A stretch of 64,000 bases of DNA from Catenaria anguillulae PL171. Its lineage: Eukaryota; Blastocladiomycota; Blastocladiomycetes; Blastocladiales; Catenariaceae. A model generated the notes under the pieces. It was given only the letters and a program-made list of their open reading frames with translations, made no database searches and was not told the DNA's origin. Both the position numbers and the translations under genes were made by a program. Below, piece by piece: positions 1 through 12,000 of this stretch (positions are counted from its first letter, which is position 1; the number at the start of each line of letters is the position of its first letter). The DNA is taken from positions 148,874 through 212,873 of the forward strand of contig MCFL01000042.1 of the NCBI GenBank assembly GCA_002102555.1. Direction: 5' to 3'.

Positions 1-41
1 TCATTATAAGTGTAATTGTCTGAGGTTAAATTTAAAAAAAA
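1..41 (+). mobile_element. SINE-1, 3' end only (cut by window edge)
   Basis: The first 41 bases, a tail of the type tgtctgaggttaaattt followed by an A run, match the 3' end of the complete SINE-1 at 4,536-4,914 (tgtcctgaggtaaaattttt plus A run). The A run ends in LINE-1 3' UTR sequence (tggccatggggaca), which corresponds to uninterrupted LINE-1 sequence near 41,480. This is therefore a SINE inserted into the LINE-1a 3' UTR, with its tRNA-like head outside the window. Confidence 0.7.
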
Positions 42-76
42 ATGGCCATGGGGACAACAGAGAGGGTAAGGTAGAG

Positions 77-132
77 AAGAGAGAGAGAAAGAGAGAAAGA
101 GAGAGAGAGAGAGAGTGAGAGAGTGAGAGTGA

Positions 133-178
<46 letters not shown>

Positions 179-194
179 GAGAGAGAGAGAGGAG
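77..194. repeat. GA microsatellite in LINE-1 3' UTR
   Basis: A GAGA-type run with scattered GT and AAGAAG units. A shorter version (41,490-41,545) sits at the same place in LINE-1b, so the tract belongs to the LINE 3' UTR and has expanded here. The open frames over it on both strands are low-complexity artefacts. Confidence 0.85.
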
Positions 195-858
195 AAGAAG
201 AAGAAGAAGAAGTAAGCAGACGGAAAGTAACAGGGTCTGAGGTCGACATTCAACCACACCACGGATGCACACAATGAACAACATGCAACAAAGAACCAAG
301 ACAGTTCGAAGTCAAATAAAGGGAAGCAGAGCCAACACAATGGTGAGCATACAAGGACAAGGGAAGGTTACGCCATACGCGCAGAGGTAGAAGTTGGAGA
401 GAGCAAGGGGACAAAAACAGAATGTGTACCCGACTGTACCCCGACACAGGTAGCAAAGCGTTGCTGTGAGTGTCCAAACCCAAACCTGGGGGTTGAGAGC
501 CCTGGGAAGGTGCCGTGGAATCGCCATTCGCCAAAGGAAACCGGTGTGTGCGAGGCTGAGGAGGAGCCAACGAGGGGTGGGCAGCCAGCGTGGCACTCGT
601 AGATGTAATGTGCGGCAACGAGCGCAAGGTTCATGGGCGACTGATGGGCCACTGGGGTGCGTGCTTCCAGACAGTGAAGACATTGACAGGGCTGCCGGGT
701 CGTAAACGGATTTTCTGGCGTGCGTCGCTCAACTGGTCCAACGAGCCTGCAACGCTCACAGCACAGTTTGGATGGTCGTAGAAGCGATTGAGACAATTCG
801 CGCGAGGACAGATACGAGGTTGGGAAATTGTTGTCTCAGGCGCACCTCAACTACACAT

Positions 859-1225
859 TGTTGGACTATGGCGCCTGGTGCATATATACTACATTAACGG
901 CCATTAGTACAGGCGGCAGTTCACATAAGATGCAGCATGGAATGCGAACAGGATCAGCGGTGGTCGGATCAGTGGACTATCACCGATCCGACTCATGAAC
1001 ACATGGCCCTACGCGGCCAGGGACCGGAACGAAAAGGGGAGAGAGTGAAGGAGGACAAGCAGATGGTATGTATTTTGATTAGCAACATCGCGCAATTGCA
1101 ACTGACCGGGGGAGCATGCCAGCAAACCCGGCCGGTCCAACGCCAAACCGACCTCGCCTTCCTCTCCTCAACCTTCATCCCTTCCCAACTGTACTATCTT
1201 GCTATTTCAGGGCGAATACCCAACA
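859..1225 (+). repeat. copia 5' LTR
   Basis: 367 bp, beginning TGTTGG and ending CCAACA. It contains an AT-rich tatatacta box about 30 bases in. It is nearly identical to 8,706-9,072. No convincing primer-binding site match to a tRNA 3' end was identified after it. Confidence 0.93.
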
Positions 1226-1381
1226 GATTAAGAGTCTCATACTCTACACCACCCGCTGGGTGTAATGGGTAGGTATTCATCCTGGAATGCAGATCACAGA
1301 ACGGAAGAGTGGATGGTGAGGTGACACCTGACCACGCAAACTGAACAATCCACCAATCCACCAATTCCCCGCCACCCCACC

Positions 1382-1690
1382 ATTGACTTTGGATTGGCGA
1401 CGCATGAGTCTTCGGACAGCGTCGGCTGCGGCACAATCAGAGTGGCCATGGGTCACTGCTGCGCCATTGATTTTGATTGGCGATGCACGAGTCTTCAGAC
1501 AGCGTCGGCCGCTGCACGATCAGAGTGGCCATGGGTCACTGCTGCGCCATTGATTTTGATTGGTGATGCACGAGTCTTCGGACAGCGTCGGCCGCTGCAC
1601 GATCAGAGTGGCCATGGGTCACTGCTGCACCATTGATTTTGATTGGCAGCGAGTCTGGGAACAGTGTTGGCCTCGTCACAACGAGGGCGA
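1382..1690 (+). repeat. 83-bp tandem repeat in the copia leader
   Basis: Three head-to-tail units of 83-84 bp (1,382-1,465, 1,466-1,548, 1,549-1,631) are followed by a decayed partial unit to about 1,690. Each unit starts near attgattttgattgg and ends tcactgctgcgcc. The units differ at only a few bases. They lie between the 5' LTR and gag, the untranslated leader of the element. Confidence 0.85.
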
Positions 1691-1926
1691 TCTACTCGAT
1701 GATTTCCCAATTGGAGGGACCTGCAATACGAACTGCGCTGGTGAAGCTACTGATATTATGCTGGACATGACTGGGACAACTACGGGCAACATCTGCACTG
1801 CGAGCTGGATGGGGCCAGACTGCCAAAGCAAACACCCATGGAACCAATGAAATGATCGCCCTGACCGGGGATCGGCGACCCTAACGCGAGACGGAGGACC
1901 TCGCAAATCAACAACAACATGGGCGA

Positions 1927-4490
1927 TTGGTGCACGAGAGACATCTCCCAGTATCCAATTCGCAACGCCAGAACCAGGATAGATCACAGCACACCATGCA
2001 ACCGGACCCTGAACACGCTACCGCGCGCCAAGACGGCGGCCCGAGTGACGAAACGACGGCCAAGATGCAAGACGCGCTTACTGCTGCGGAAAATGCGATC
2101 TCGTCCACGAGCGCCATGACCGTCAGGTACCCGGCCCCTGCTGTTGCAGATGGTGCGACCGCGGAAACAATGGAGAAGGCCCGCAAGCTCCTTGGCGTCC
2201 CCATCCCCAACACCCTCGCCGGTAAAAGCGCCGCATACCTTGCCTCCTTGTTCAAGGTTCTCATGACCAAAGAGGGCGTCTTCCTCCGCATCCAGCATTA
2301 TGACTCGGAAAAGTTCGCGTCCGTGTACATGATGTCCGATTCGCTCGTGTCGTGGCTGCGCGCCGCGACTAAAACCTCGTTTCACCTCTCCAACGAGAAC
2401 CCGTTGACCACGGAACTGCAACTCAAATGGCAACTCATTGATGCCGGTGCCGCGGTCCCCATGTTCCAGGCGTGGAATGTCCGGATCACGCCCGCTGTTT
2501 GTGCTGCTTACCGCAGTCTTCTTTGGCTTCCCCGCGCCGGTGATTGCTTCAGTGCCAGATGACTACACCGACAAGCCGGACGACACCACAGATGGTGCTC
2601 GCATTGACAACCGGAAACGCACCGCCCAGGAAGCCGCTGACGCAGTGACCGACGAGTTGAGTAAGGGGATTGCCGAGATCCGGGCGAAACGCTCGCGTCT
2701 CAACGAACAGCGCCAGGCGCTTCAATCAGGTCACGCCGCCCTCGACAAGGCCACCCATGCGCGCCTCATGCGCGAGTTTGCAGCCGAACGCGCGGCCCTG
2801 CTTGCGGAGGGGGAGGAATTCCTCACCGCCCTCACGCATGCGCCTGCCCCGGCCCCAGCGGGTGACCCCCAAACCACGCTCGACCAGCGCGCGGTTGGCC
2901 CGACGACTGGCGGGACCCGTGCAGCCCCTGGCGCTGCCCCCGATGGTGTCGGCATGGGTACCGCTGGGCTTGCCCTTGATGACCCGCTGCTCGAGGCCTC
3001 GATCCAGCGCACTCGCTTCATGCAAGTATTCCAGCAGACCGTCCCGAGTATCTCTGACGTGCGCGGCATGACATTTGACGAGATCAACATGTCCAAGGTT
3101 GACACCGTCCAGTTCTATGCCTGGTTCGATAAGTTCGAGAAGACTCTGAAAAAGTACCGCGTGCACGGCGTCATCAAGATGCCGCTGCGGGAATGGGGCA
3201 CATCCGTTTTTGGTGCCGCCGCCAACGACGACGTCACCGACTCCATCGACATCACTGTGCAAGATGCAATCCGGGCCGCTGTAAAGGGCATGGACCTCAT
3301 TGCCATCCCGAACGAAACAGCCCGGGACCTGGTGGATCGCCTGATGCAAGCACCGAGTGTCTGCTCTACATCTGCTCGCCACTTGACCGAGGACGGGCTC
3401 CGTCGCATTGACGCAGGCCGATTCAGCACGCCGCTAGCGTTCACCAAGCACGTTCAGCTGGTGCTCACGGCAATCCAGCGTATGGACAAGTGCGTGGGCG
3501 AGCCCCTTGGTCCAGGCCTCCTCACATCGCTCGAGCAAGGCATGTACCACGCGCTTCGCCAGGCTCCGTTCAACTGGTTTGCGGCTGCAATCAAGGCCCA
3601 CAAGCAACGCAACGAGCCCGTGCACGTCTGGTCGGTCACAAAGCTCTTCAACGAGGCCTTGGAGGGCGAATATTTTTCAGAACATGAGCGGGATACTGCG
3701 TGGCACGACTTGTTTGCTGCCCCTCAGCGTCCGGCGGGGCCCGGCGCAGCCTGCGCCAAGGATGTCCGTCTGCCCGCGGCCGGCGCAGCCGGTGCGGCTG
3801 GCCCCAGGGCGGGTGCGGCCCCGACCCAGCCCCTGCTGACGCACGCCCAAAAGAACCTGTACTTCCGGGACCGTTGCTGGACCTGCTGGACGCGTGGCTG
3901 CAAGAACTCTCGTGGGCCCGGTGACTGTTCCTGCATCTTCGCAGCGCAGCACAAGAAAAAGATGTGCAACAAATGTGGCTGGCGCGGCCACATTGCGGAG
4001 TCCTGCGATATGACCGACAAGTATTACTTGCCCGCGTTTGCGGCCACTCTCGCCATGGATGCCAATGGCGACTTGGGTACCTCAGAGCGTGGCCCGCGCC
4101 AATTGCGCACCCGCGACGCGGCCATTGTGATTAGGGAGGAGCAGCAGCAGGTACACGATACCCCGCACCCTGCAGAGCCTGTCGAATGGTGCATTGACGG
4201 CGGCGCAAACCGGCATATGACCCCGTACATTAGTGACTTCTCAAGCATTCACCGCATCCCGACCCCGCTTCCCGTCACGGTCGCCGACAACACCAAGATT
4301 ACCGCTACACATGTCGGTGACATCCACGTTACTGTCCAAGGTTTCTGGCCCTTGATCACCCTTGCCGGTGCACTCCTTGTGCCCGATCTGTCCACCCGTC
4401 TTGTCTCTCCGACGCTTTTGTCTGCAGCGGATCACCGCATTCAATTCTCCACATTCATGGGCATGCAGTACATTGTTCTTCATACACCAT
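1927..4490 (+). pseudogene. copia gag and protease region (fossil)
   Basis: Encodes a gag-like protein with a basic, proline- and alanine-rich segment and a zinc knuckle of the form CNKCGWRGHIAESC near 3,965-4,010. A protease active-site-like motif (CIDGGANRHMT) lies near 4,190. In family terms this is capsid/nucleocapsid followed by the aspartic protease. The region is not one open frame. Confidence 0.8.
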
Positions 4491-4535
4491 CTTGCTCACA
4501 ACTGGACTCTGTGCATGGAACTTGCTCTTGTGATG

Positions 4536-4914
4536 GGGCTGTCGTGGCCCAGTGGTTAAGGCGCCGGGCGTCCACTGTGGAGGTCGTGGGTTCAAACCCC
4601 ACAGGCGGCGATTCTGGTATAGTGTTTCTATAGTCCTTGCCACTCGCTTGTGCATGGATTCGGTTTGGTTGCCAAGCACAAGTTAAATTCAAGTTGTTTC
4701 AGGTCCAAGCTGTCCGGGGTGGATCCCGCCTGCTCAACTTCTATCTGAGCCCCCTCTTGGCAAGCACCGCGTGTCCCTCTGTGTTCCCGCCTGTGTCAAG
4801 TACAAGACCCAAGTCCAAGTCCCTCCAAGCTTCAAGTTTGTGTTGTGTATTTGTTCATGGATTGTCGCCATATGTACAATTGTCCTGAGGTAAAATTTTT
4901 AAAAAAAAAAAAAA
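4536..4914 (+). mobile_element. SINE-1, full length, inside copia
   Basis: A 379-bp tRNA-derived SINE flanked by a perfect 17-bp target duplication, aacttgctcttgtgatg, at 4,519-4,535 and 4,915-4,931. The head has a Pol III A box (tggcccagtggttaagg) and B box (gggttcaaacccc); the D-arm resembles tRNA-Ser. The body contains ggattcggtttggttgcc and gtggatcccgcc blocks shared with SINE-2. The tail ends in an A run. A perfect duplication inside a young copia element shows that this family moved recently. Confidence 0.93.
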
Positions 4915-4949
4915 AACTTGCTCTTGTGATGAGCTGAGGTTGCCCCGGA

Positions 4950-7900
4950 TCCCACTCGCCACCCGCAACGGGCTCTCATTCCTGGAAACAACCATTACAC
5001 CGACACTTGGCGTCTCGACGGATGCCCCTGTGTCGCCGTTGGAGCCAGTCTCTCGTTTGGTTGTTGTTGAGGAGCCGGACGCTGGCGTCTACGCAGGTGG
5101 TCTTCCCGATGTGGCCACATGGGAACCGTACGGGCTGGGCTCGGATGACCCATCTTGAGCGCATGGATCCCTGACCTCGGCCGTGAGTATATATTCTGTT
5201 CGAGCGACGCCGCTGAGGCAGATTTGGAACAGCTGGGCGCCAAGTTTGGCGTGCCGTTTGACCTGGCATTCCCGGTTGCATTCACTACGGTCGCTCCGAC
5301 CCCACCCGCAGACCCCAGCGAGCTTGTTCCCACGGTGGATCGCCTCCAGCACCTGCACGTTATCTACAACCACATTGCGGGCGACTCTTGGCGCCTCGTT
5401 TGTGAGTCGATGGGCCTTTGAGCTCGCCAGTGGCCTGCCACTCATGCGCCCTGGCCAAAGCGACCCAGCGGCGCACTGCCCCGCTGTCTCAGTTCCCGCG
5501 CGCGACCGCCCCGTTACAACGACTCTTCATGGACCTCAACATCATTGACCGCCAGGGGCATGGCGGCGCGCGGCACCTGCTTGTCATCATGGACGACTTC
5601 TCGGACATGTGTGCGGTGATCCCAATCTCTGACAAATCGGACTCGGTGTTTCATTCGTTCACGCACCTCATCACGCTCTGGGAGCGCCGCACGTCTTGCC
5701 GCCTCGCTGCGGTTCAGCATGACCGTGGAACCTGTGGCGTGCCATGTCTCACTCAGTCAGATCAGTGAACCATCCCCAACACAACTCGGAATCACTCGGG
5801 ATCAGATTGGAAGATTGAGGTTTTGTGTACTATTGTATGTAAGGGGAGCAGGACCCACACCCGGGTTCTGCTCCTCAGCTAGAGTATACTCGTTCCTATC
5901 GACCTTTGCTGTCTCCCTTTTCAGAACCGAGTTTCTGAATGCGCGATTTGACAACTGGCTGCGCCACCGTGGTGTTGAGCGGTACCCGTCCCTTGCTGGC
6001 GACCACCAGGCGAATGGCCGGATTGAGCGTCTCAACAGGTACATCAACGAGCGGATCCGCGTTTACCTCATGCACCTAGATGGAGTCGTACCCGCCGATG
6101 AGGCTGCCGAGCTGTGGCCGCTTGCCGCCCAACTAGCTGGCGTGGTACGCAACCACACGCCGCTCAAGCGTTTGGATGACCTCACGCCGTTTCAGGCATT
6201 CTTCAAGTCTGATTTCGTGCCCAGACTGCGCGCGTTTGGCTCAGCAGCCTATCAACCTCCAAATCCGGACTTACCCGCATTCAAGCTATGCCCAACAGCC
6301 CAACGGCGGGTGTTTGTTGGGTACCGTGACAGCGACTGTGCCACGCTCCTTCTGCTTGATCCACACTCTGGCATTGTTCACGAATCAACTACTGCCAAGT
6401 TCCTTGAGTCCGATATTGTCCGAGCAGCCATACGCGGGCCATCTGCCGAGTTTTTGGAAGAGTTGCCCGAGGCATTCTTGCCCTTCACAGGCTCTGACGA
6501 CCCGACCGACCGCGACTATGCGCCTGATGGCGATGCAGCAACCACTGATGACGGCTCCGATGACGATGTCCCGCCACCGACACCTACGCATGCAGGCCGC
6601 GGGGCCCGACGTGCTACCACCGCTGCGCCGGCTCGCTTGACCCCCGCTGGACGTGCGCCTGGCGTCCGCCAGCGCTCGCCGTCGCCCCGCCGTGCTGAGT
6701 CCCCACCGCGCGCGGAGCGTACTGAGCCAGTGCGCCCGAGGGTTGTGCCACCGCGCCCGACGCTGCGCCCCTATGTTGAGATTACACTGCGTCGACCCAG
6801 TGCGGGGGAGGGTGGTGCTCAGCGAGCCGTAGGTGGTTTTCACAACGCTGGGCCGATCACAGCGTCACTCGCCATTCACACTGACAAAGATGGTGTGGTC
6901 AACCGTGATGCACGCCGCCACCTCGCTCGGGCAACGGCAAAACTTATCAACTCGATGAATCTTGACATCCCGAAGATGCGCGCGGCCGATGTCCAAGTAC
7001 CAAAATCACACAAACAGGCCAAAGAAGATCAACATGCCGACCACTGGCAAAGAGCGGAGCTTGTCGAACTTGCCGCGCTTGAGGCGAACGGCACGTTTGA
7101 GGTTATCAAGATTCGGCATGGCCAGCGCCCAATTGGCTGCAAGTGGGTCTATGATGCGAAAAGCGACCCGGATGGTAACTTGACCAAGTTCAAAGCCCGA
7201 CTAGTCGCCCGTGGAGACCAGCAATCCGCCCACGGCCTCGAAACCTACTCTGGCACGCCAACCACTGCCGCAGTCCGCATCGTTGTTGCCCTTGCCGCCG
7301 TCCATGGATGGGTGATTTTCGCAATGGACGTATCAAACGCATATCTCCACGCCAAACTCAAGGTTCCAACGCTCATGTGGGCACCACCAGGGTACCCAAT
7401 CGAAAAGGACGAGGTGCTCTTGCTCATCAAGTCTCTCTATGGGCTGAAAGAGGCAGGACGCCATTGGGCCGAGTATTTGCGTGATGTCTTATTTGCCCTC
7501 GGCTTTGTACCTTGCAAGAACGAAGACTGCATCATGGTGAAACGGGCGGACCGCAGCAACCAAGTCCTTGTCGTCATTGTCATTTACGTGGATGATCTCC
7601 TCATCACTGGGCCGTCGCTGCCGCAGATCGAGCTTGTCAAGACGCAGCTTCTCACGCACAAGCTGAACGACAAACCCGCGCTCAACATCAAGGACTTGGG
7701 TGTCGCCGAGGGCTTCCTCAATGCAAAACTTGTCCAACGACATGACGGCATCTGGTTCGGCCAGCCCCAACACATCGACAACATCATTCGCGAATTCGGC
7801 GTGCTTGCCGAGACCCACACTCAGGACCAACCAGCCCGCGACCATGTCGTCAAGGCTGAGGACTCCCCGGCACCACTTGCAGCAGACAAGATCAAGGAAT

Positions 7901-8595
7901 ACCAGCATCTGTTGGGCATGCTGCTCTTTGTCGCAACGGGCACGCGCCCAGACATCTCATTTGCCGTTCACTCTGCTGCTCGCCACGCAAAGCACCCAAG
8001 CATGCGCAACTTTGCCGACCTGCTCAACATCGTTGGTTACCTAAAGAAGCACCGCGACTATGGTATTTGGTACCCAAAGCTCAGTGACGGTGCCTCATTT
8101 TGGAGCACAGTTTCTGGCTACTGTGACTCGTCGTACGCAGACGACTCAGCGACGCAGCGCTCAACATCAGGTTTCTGCTTTGGCATTGGTGGTGGCCCCG
8201 TGACATGGTCCAGCCGCCGACAACCATGGGTTGCAACGTCAACAGCAGAGGCGGAAGTCAACGCAGCGACCGAAGCAGTACGAGACGGGACGTGGATCAC
8301 ACAGTTGATTGCAGAATTGATTGATGAGACGCGCACCAACAAGATCAAGATCAATTGCGACAACAAGGCAGCCATTGCATTGGCGAATGGTGAGGGACTA
8401 CGCCGGTCAATTCGGCATGTGGCTGTGCGGCTGGCGTTCTTGAGGGAGAACCAGCGACGGGAGTTTGTGCACCTCGTGTTTATTGCTGGGATCCGTAACG
8501 TTGCGGACGGGTTCACAAAGCCGTTGGGGAGACGGTTGTTTGAGCAGTTCAGGGCGTGGTTGGGAATGCGTCCGTGCCCACGGGAGGAAGAGTAA
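4950..8595 (+). pseudogene. copia integrase, reverse transcriptase and RNase H region (fossil)
   Basis: An integrase zinc-binding segment lies near 5,360-5,460, followed by the integrase core, interrupted by the solo LTR at 5,733-5,923. The reverse transcriptase starts near 7,130 (KWVYDAK) and has its catalytic YVDDLLITG near 7,585. RNase H lies near 8,100-8,560 with the copia-typical STAEAEVNA motif. This is the copia pol order, integrase before reverse transcriptase. From about 5,930 to 8,595 the region reads open; the region as a whole is broken. Confidence 0.88.
5733..5923. mobile_element. Solo LTR inside the copia integrase region
   Basis: A 191-bp segment beginning TG and ending CA, flanked on both sides by the 5-bp repeat gaacc (728-732 and 924-928 of the 5 kb block). 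These are the marks of an LTR-element insertion reduced to one LTR by recombination. No other copy occurs in the window, so the parent family is unknown. Confidence 0.75.
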
Positions 8596-8698
8596 GTGCA
8601 GGAACAGAGTTGCTCAGTTATGGTGTGTGGATGCAAGTGCTGTGGGGTATAAATGCGTTCAAGCAATGTATCAGCAAGCACATGAGACTACCGCCTGC

Positions 8699-8705
8699 AG
8701 GGGAG
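8699..8705 (+). other. copia polypurine tract
   Basis: The purine run aggggag directly abuts the 3' LTR start at 8,706, the position expected for the plus-strand primer of reverse transcription. Confidence 0.6.
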
Positions 8706-9072
8706 TGTTGGAATATGGCGCCTGGTGCATATATACTATATTAACGGCCATTAGTACAGGCGGCAGTTCACATAAGATGCAGCATGGAATGCGAACAGGA
8801 TCAGCGGTGGTCGGATCAGTGGACTATCACCGATCCGACTCATGAACACATGGCCCTACGCGGCCAGGGACCGGAACGAAAAGGGGAGAGAGTGAAGGAG
8901 GACAAGCAGATGGTATGTATTTTGATTAGCAACATCGCGCAATTGCAACTGACCGGGGGAGCATGCCAGCAAACCCGGCCGGTCCAACGCCAAACCGACC
9001 TCGCCTTCCTCTCCTCGACCTTCATCCCTTCCCAACTGTACTATCTTGCTATTTCAGGGCGAATACCCAACA
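8706..9072 (+). repeat. copia 3' LTR
   Basis: 367 bp, equal in length to the 5' LTR and differing at about three positions. It ends CCAACA at 9,072, after which LINE-1a resumes with cgcatgctgcag. Confidence 0.93.
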
Positions 9073-12000
9073 CGCATGCTGCAGTTGCCCGTAGTTTGGC
9101 TGGATCCATTAGCCGCTCGACGAGTGTCTTTGCTGCCGCTTGGTGCGCCGTCATCCTGCGACGCTGTAACAGCTCCACCACTTGCTCGTGCACATCTAAT
9201 CGGCATGTCCAGAGTATGTTGACAAGTGCGCGACACTTGAGCCAATGCTGTTGATTGTCGAGAGCACCGCAGAGCACACAATTTGGGGACGGTACCCGCT
9301 CTGGCCAATACTTGTGGAGTTGAGCACGAGTTGGCAGGCGACTCGTCAAAACCTTGACGCGGAACGTGACTGATGTGTCGTTGGCAAACGATGTGAACAT
9401 GGCCGATGCCTTGCGACCATTACAAATGGCCCCGTCAAACACCATCAGGTCAGGCTGCCCAACCAACTTGAGCATATACGAGTACAAATTGACGCGGGAT
9501 TGCATCTGTGCTTGTCGCCGAATTGTGCGGCCCACCTGTGCGTATACCAGCTCATGACCTACCTGCACCAGCGCGCCAAAGTCAATTGCGTCCACAAACC
9601 GTGGCGAAAAGGCGTACACCTCACGGCAATTTGCACCACAACGGGCAAGCTCGTCAGCCCTCTCGTTCCCTGCATCCCCATCATGGCCCTTGACCTTCAC
9701 GAGATCCAGCACGAGCCTCTTTTCCTTAACCAGTGCACAAAGGACCAGTAACAAGTCGTGCAGCGGCGACGGGTGACGTGGCCCAATCGCCTTGGCATCG
9801 GGCAGGCCCAGAAACATGGGAACAACCTGCACGGTGACAGCCGAGTCTGAAAAGACACGCGCATGCGATCCGACAGGGAGCTTGTCAATGATTGCAATAA
9901 CAGCGGCGATCTCAGGGCATGATGAACTAGTTGGAGCAGGCGGCAGTCGGCCGAAGACTTCCAGGTCGAGCTGGGGGCAGTGAGCACCAAGTCCCATAAC
10001 AGCATCAGTCGTATCCGTAGCGGGTTGCAGCGAGCCGTCGGTCCAACAGTCAAGGATTGTGCCATGGTGCGTTGTGAGTGGTTGCGTGACATTGGCGAGA
10101 GGTGGAGCTGAGTAGGCTGAGCTTGAGTGGTGGCTGTCGTCATCACCGTCGCTATCGTTGCTGTCTACATCCATGTCGTCTTGCACATACCCAGGGAAGA
10201 AACTGGACATGTACGGGCAGTGCTCGGGCAATTCGTGGTTGGGCGCGAGAACAACATACGCGTCCACACCGTCCCGACGCCTCGTGAGAGACTTGGCTGA
10301 GATGGGGTACGTGTACGCAAGTGGGATGGTGACAAGGCAATCGGGCACGTCACACGTTGCTGACGACAATTGGCAGTTACCCGTATCACCACAGTCAAGG
10401 CATAAATGGAGGAGAGTGTGGTCGGGGGGCACAACACCCTTGTCAAGCATTAGGCAAGTGCATTCTACGAGGTGGCGCAGTGTGATGATTGGTCCATTCA
10501 ATGTGTTATGGGAATCAGCGGCAACACACACACCAAAGGTTGGCAGCCCGTTTTCCCCCAAGAAGACCATGAGTTGGCCAACATGGTGTCGAGGCGCAAG
10601 GGCCAGGCGGGGCTGAACCAGCATCGCAGCAACTGGGCCGAGAGATGTGCACCAGTCGGAAACGGCGTTGGTCAAAGCAACCAGGGCATTGTGCAGGCGA
10701 CCACGGCAAGGGCATCTCTTGGCAAGCAGATGTCGGACAGAGGCAAACGCGTTTGCATACCGTGCTGGAGTACTGTCCTGGTCATGAAAACAACAAAGGG
10801 AAACGAGGGGAGAAAGTGAGCAGACACCAGCATTATGGAGACAGGAACGCAAAGTATGAAGAACAGGGGATGGAATAACGGCTTCCAATGGGATGTCATC
10901 CACTGGGCAAACGCGCAGAGGGTCAACACGCCCAGCGAGGTGAATTGAGGTGAGAGAACTAGAAAGAAGGGGAAGAAGATTCAGAAGCGGAGAGGCAGGG
11001 AGTCCTTGCGATGCAAGTCGGCACGGCGGGTGCGAGAGTGGGTTAACCCACCAACGGATTGCGCGTTGGGCAAGGCTGGACATGGCGCACGCGACTTGAA
11101 AGCGCTCGCTTTGCACGGGTTGGCTTAAACAGCAGCGAAGGTGCGAGACTCGAGCTGCAAGGATGGTGTGCTTGATGGAGACGAGCCCGTATGTCGCTGC
11201 ATCGTAGAAAATCAAGACTGGTGTGTTGGATGGCAATCTGGCCGCAGCTCGAACCACTGCGCGGAGCTTCGCGTTGAGCTGGTCAAGGAAAGTCGGAGAT
11301 GGGACGTAACCGAATGCACGGTACGCAACCACAGGGATGATTGCTGAGTTGATCACGTATACCACAATCCTGGCTGGGACCTCAGGACGTTGATCGCACT
11401 TGTCACGGCATCCCTCATCACTTTTTCCGTCGCCTTCCTTGGCCCCGATCCATCCACAAATACACCCAGGTATCTCTTCATCTCGCCTGGGCCTGCGCGC
11501 GGCACCTCAACTCCTCTAGACGTCAAACTCCCCACTCCACCGTCTCTCGTGTTGAATGCAAGCACAAAGCCTTTGCTTGCATTTGCCCGGATCCGAGTGA
11601 GTAGGTTGAACGCATCGACCAAGTCCACCACCTGTTGGAGCAGCTCGCGCGACCTGGCGAAGAAGATTGCATCGTCTATATACCCAATCGCTACGTATCG
11701 CGACGGCCAATCACCTTCATGCTTCCATATGGCTTCCCACCACCTGTATCCGGCACCTTGATTAGTAGCTCAACACCATCGCAACTCTCCTCCACCGCAC
11801 ACAGCAGAATGTCATAGAATGCGTTCCATAGGAACGGCGTTTCAACGCCACCCTGGGGTATACCACGGTGAAGCTGAATCCGCCTTGTCAATCCAAACGC
11901 CGTGATCACCGACGCAGTGCGTCCCTCTAGGAAGTTGCGACAGTAGAAATCTACAAATCGCACTGGCAAACGCAATCGCAAGAGCGCCAGGCGTACAAAG

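Larger units (their letters stand above)
859..9072 (+). mobile_element. Ty1/copia LTR retrotransposon (fossil)
   Basis: The two LTRs are 367 bp each (859-1,225 and 8,706-9,072) and have TGTTGG...CCAACA ends. They are flanked by cacat (854-858) and cgcat (9,073-9,077), a 5-bp target duplication with one change; the undisturbed LINE-1b reads cgcat at this site. I count three differences between the LTRs (about 0.8%), so the insertion is young. Part order is gag with a CCHC knuckle (about 3,960-4,010), aspartic protease, integrase, reverse transcriptase and RNase H, which is the copia order. The element is broken: it carries a SINE and a solo LTR, plus a few other disruptions. It lies inside LINE-1a. 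Confidence 0.93.

Noticed and set aside
4-340. Open frames of 81 and 102 residues over the GA tract
   Set aside because: Pure Ser/Leu low-complexity translation of a microsatellite in a LINE 3' UTR.
1226-1260. Primer-binding site after the copia 5' LTR (gattaagagtctcatactct)
   Set aside because: It resembles a tRNA anticodon arm in the sense orientation rather than a complement to a tRNA 3' end; not supported.
4538-4610. tRNA genes at the SINE heads (also 40,362, 52,414 and minus-strand 26,284)
   Set aside because: A and B boxes are present but the acceptor strands do not pair properly, and each is the head of a repeated SINE with a long body.
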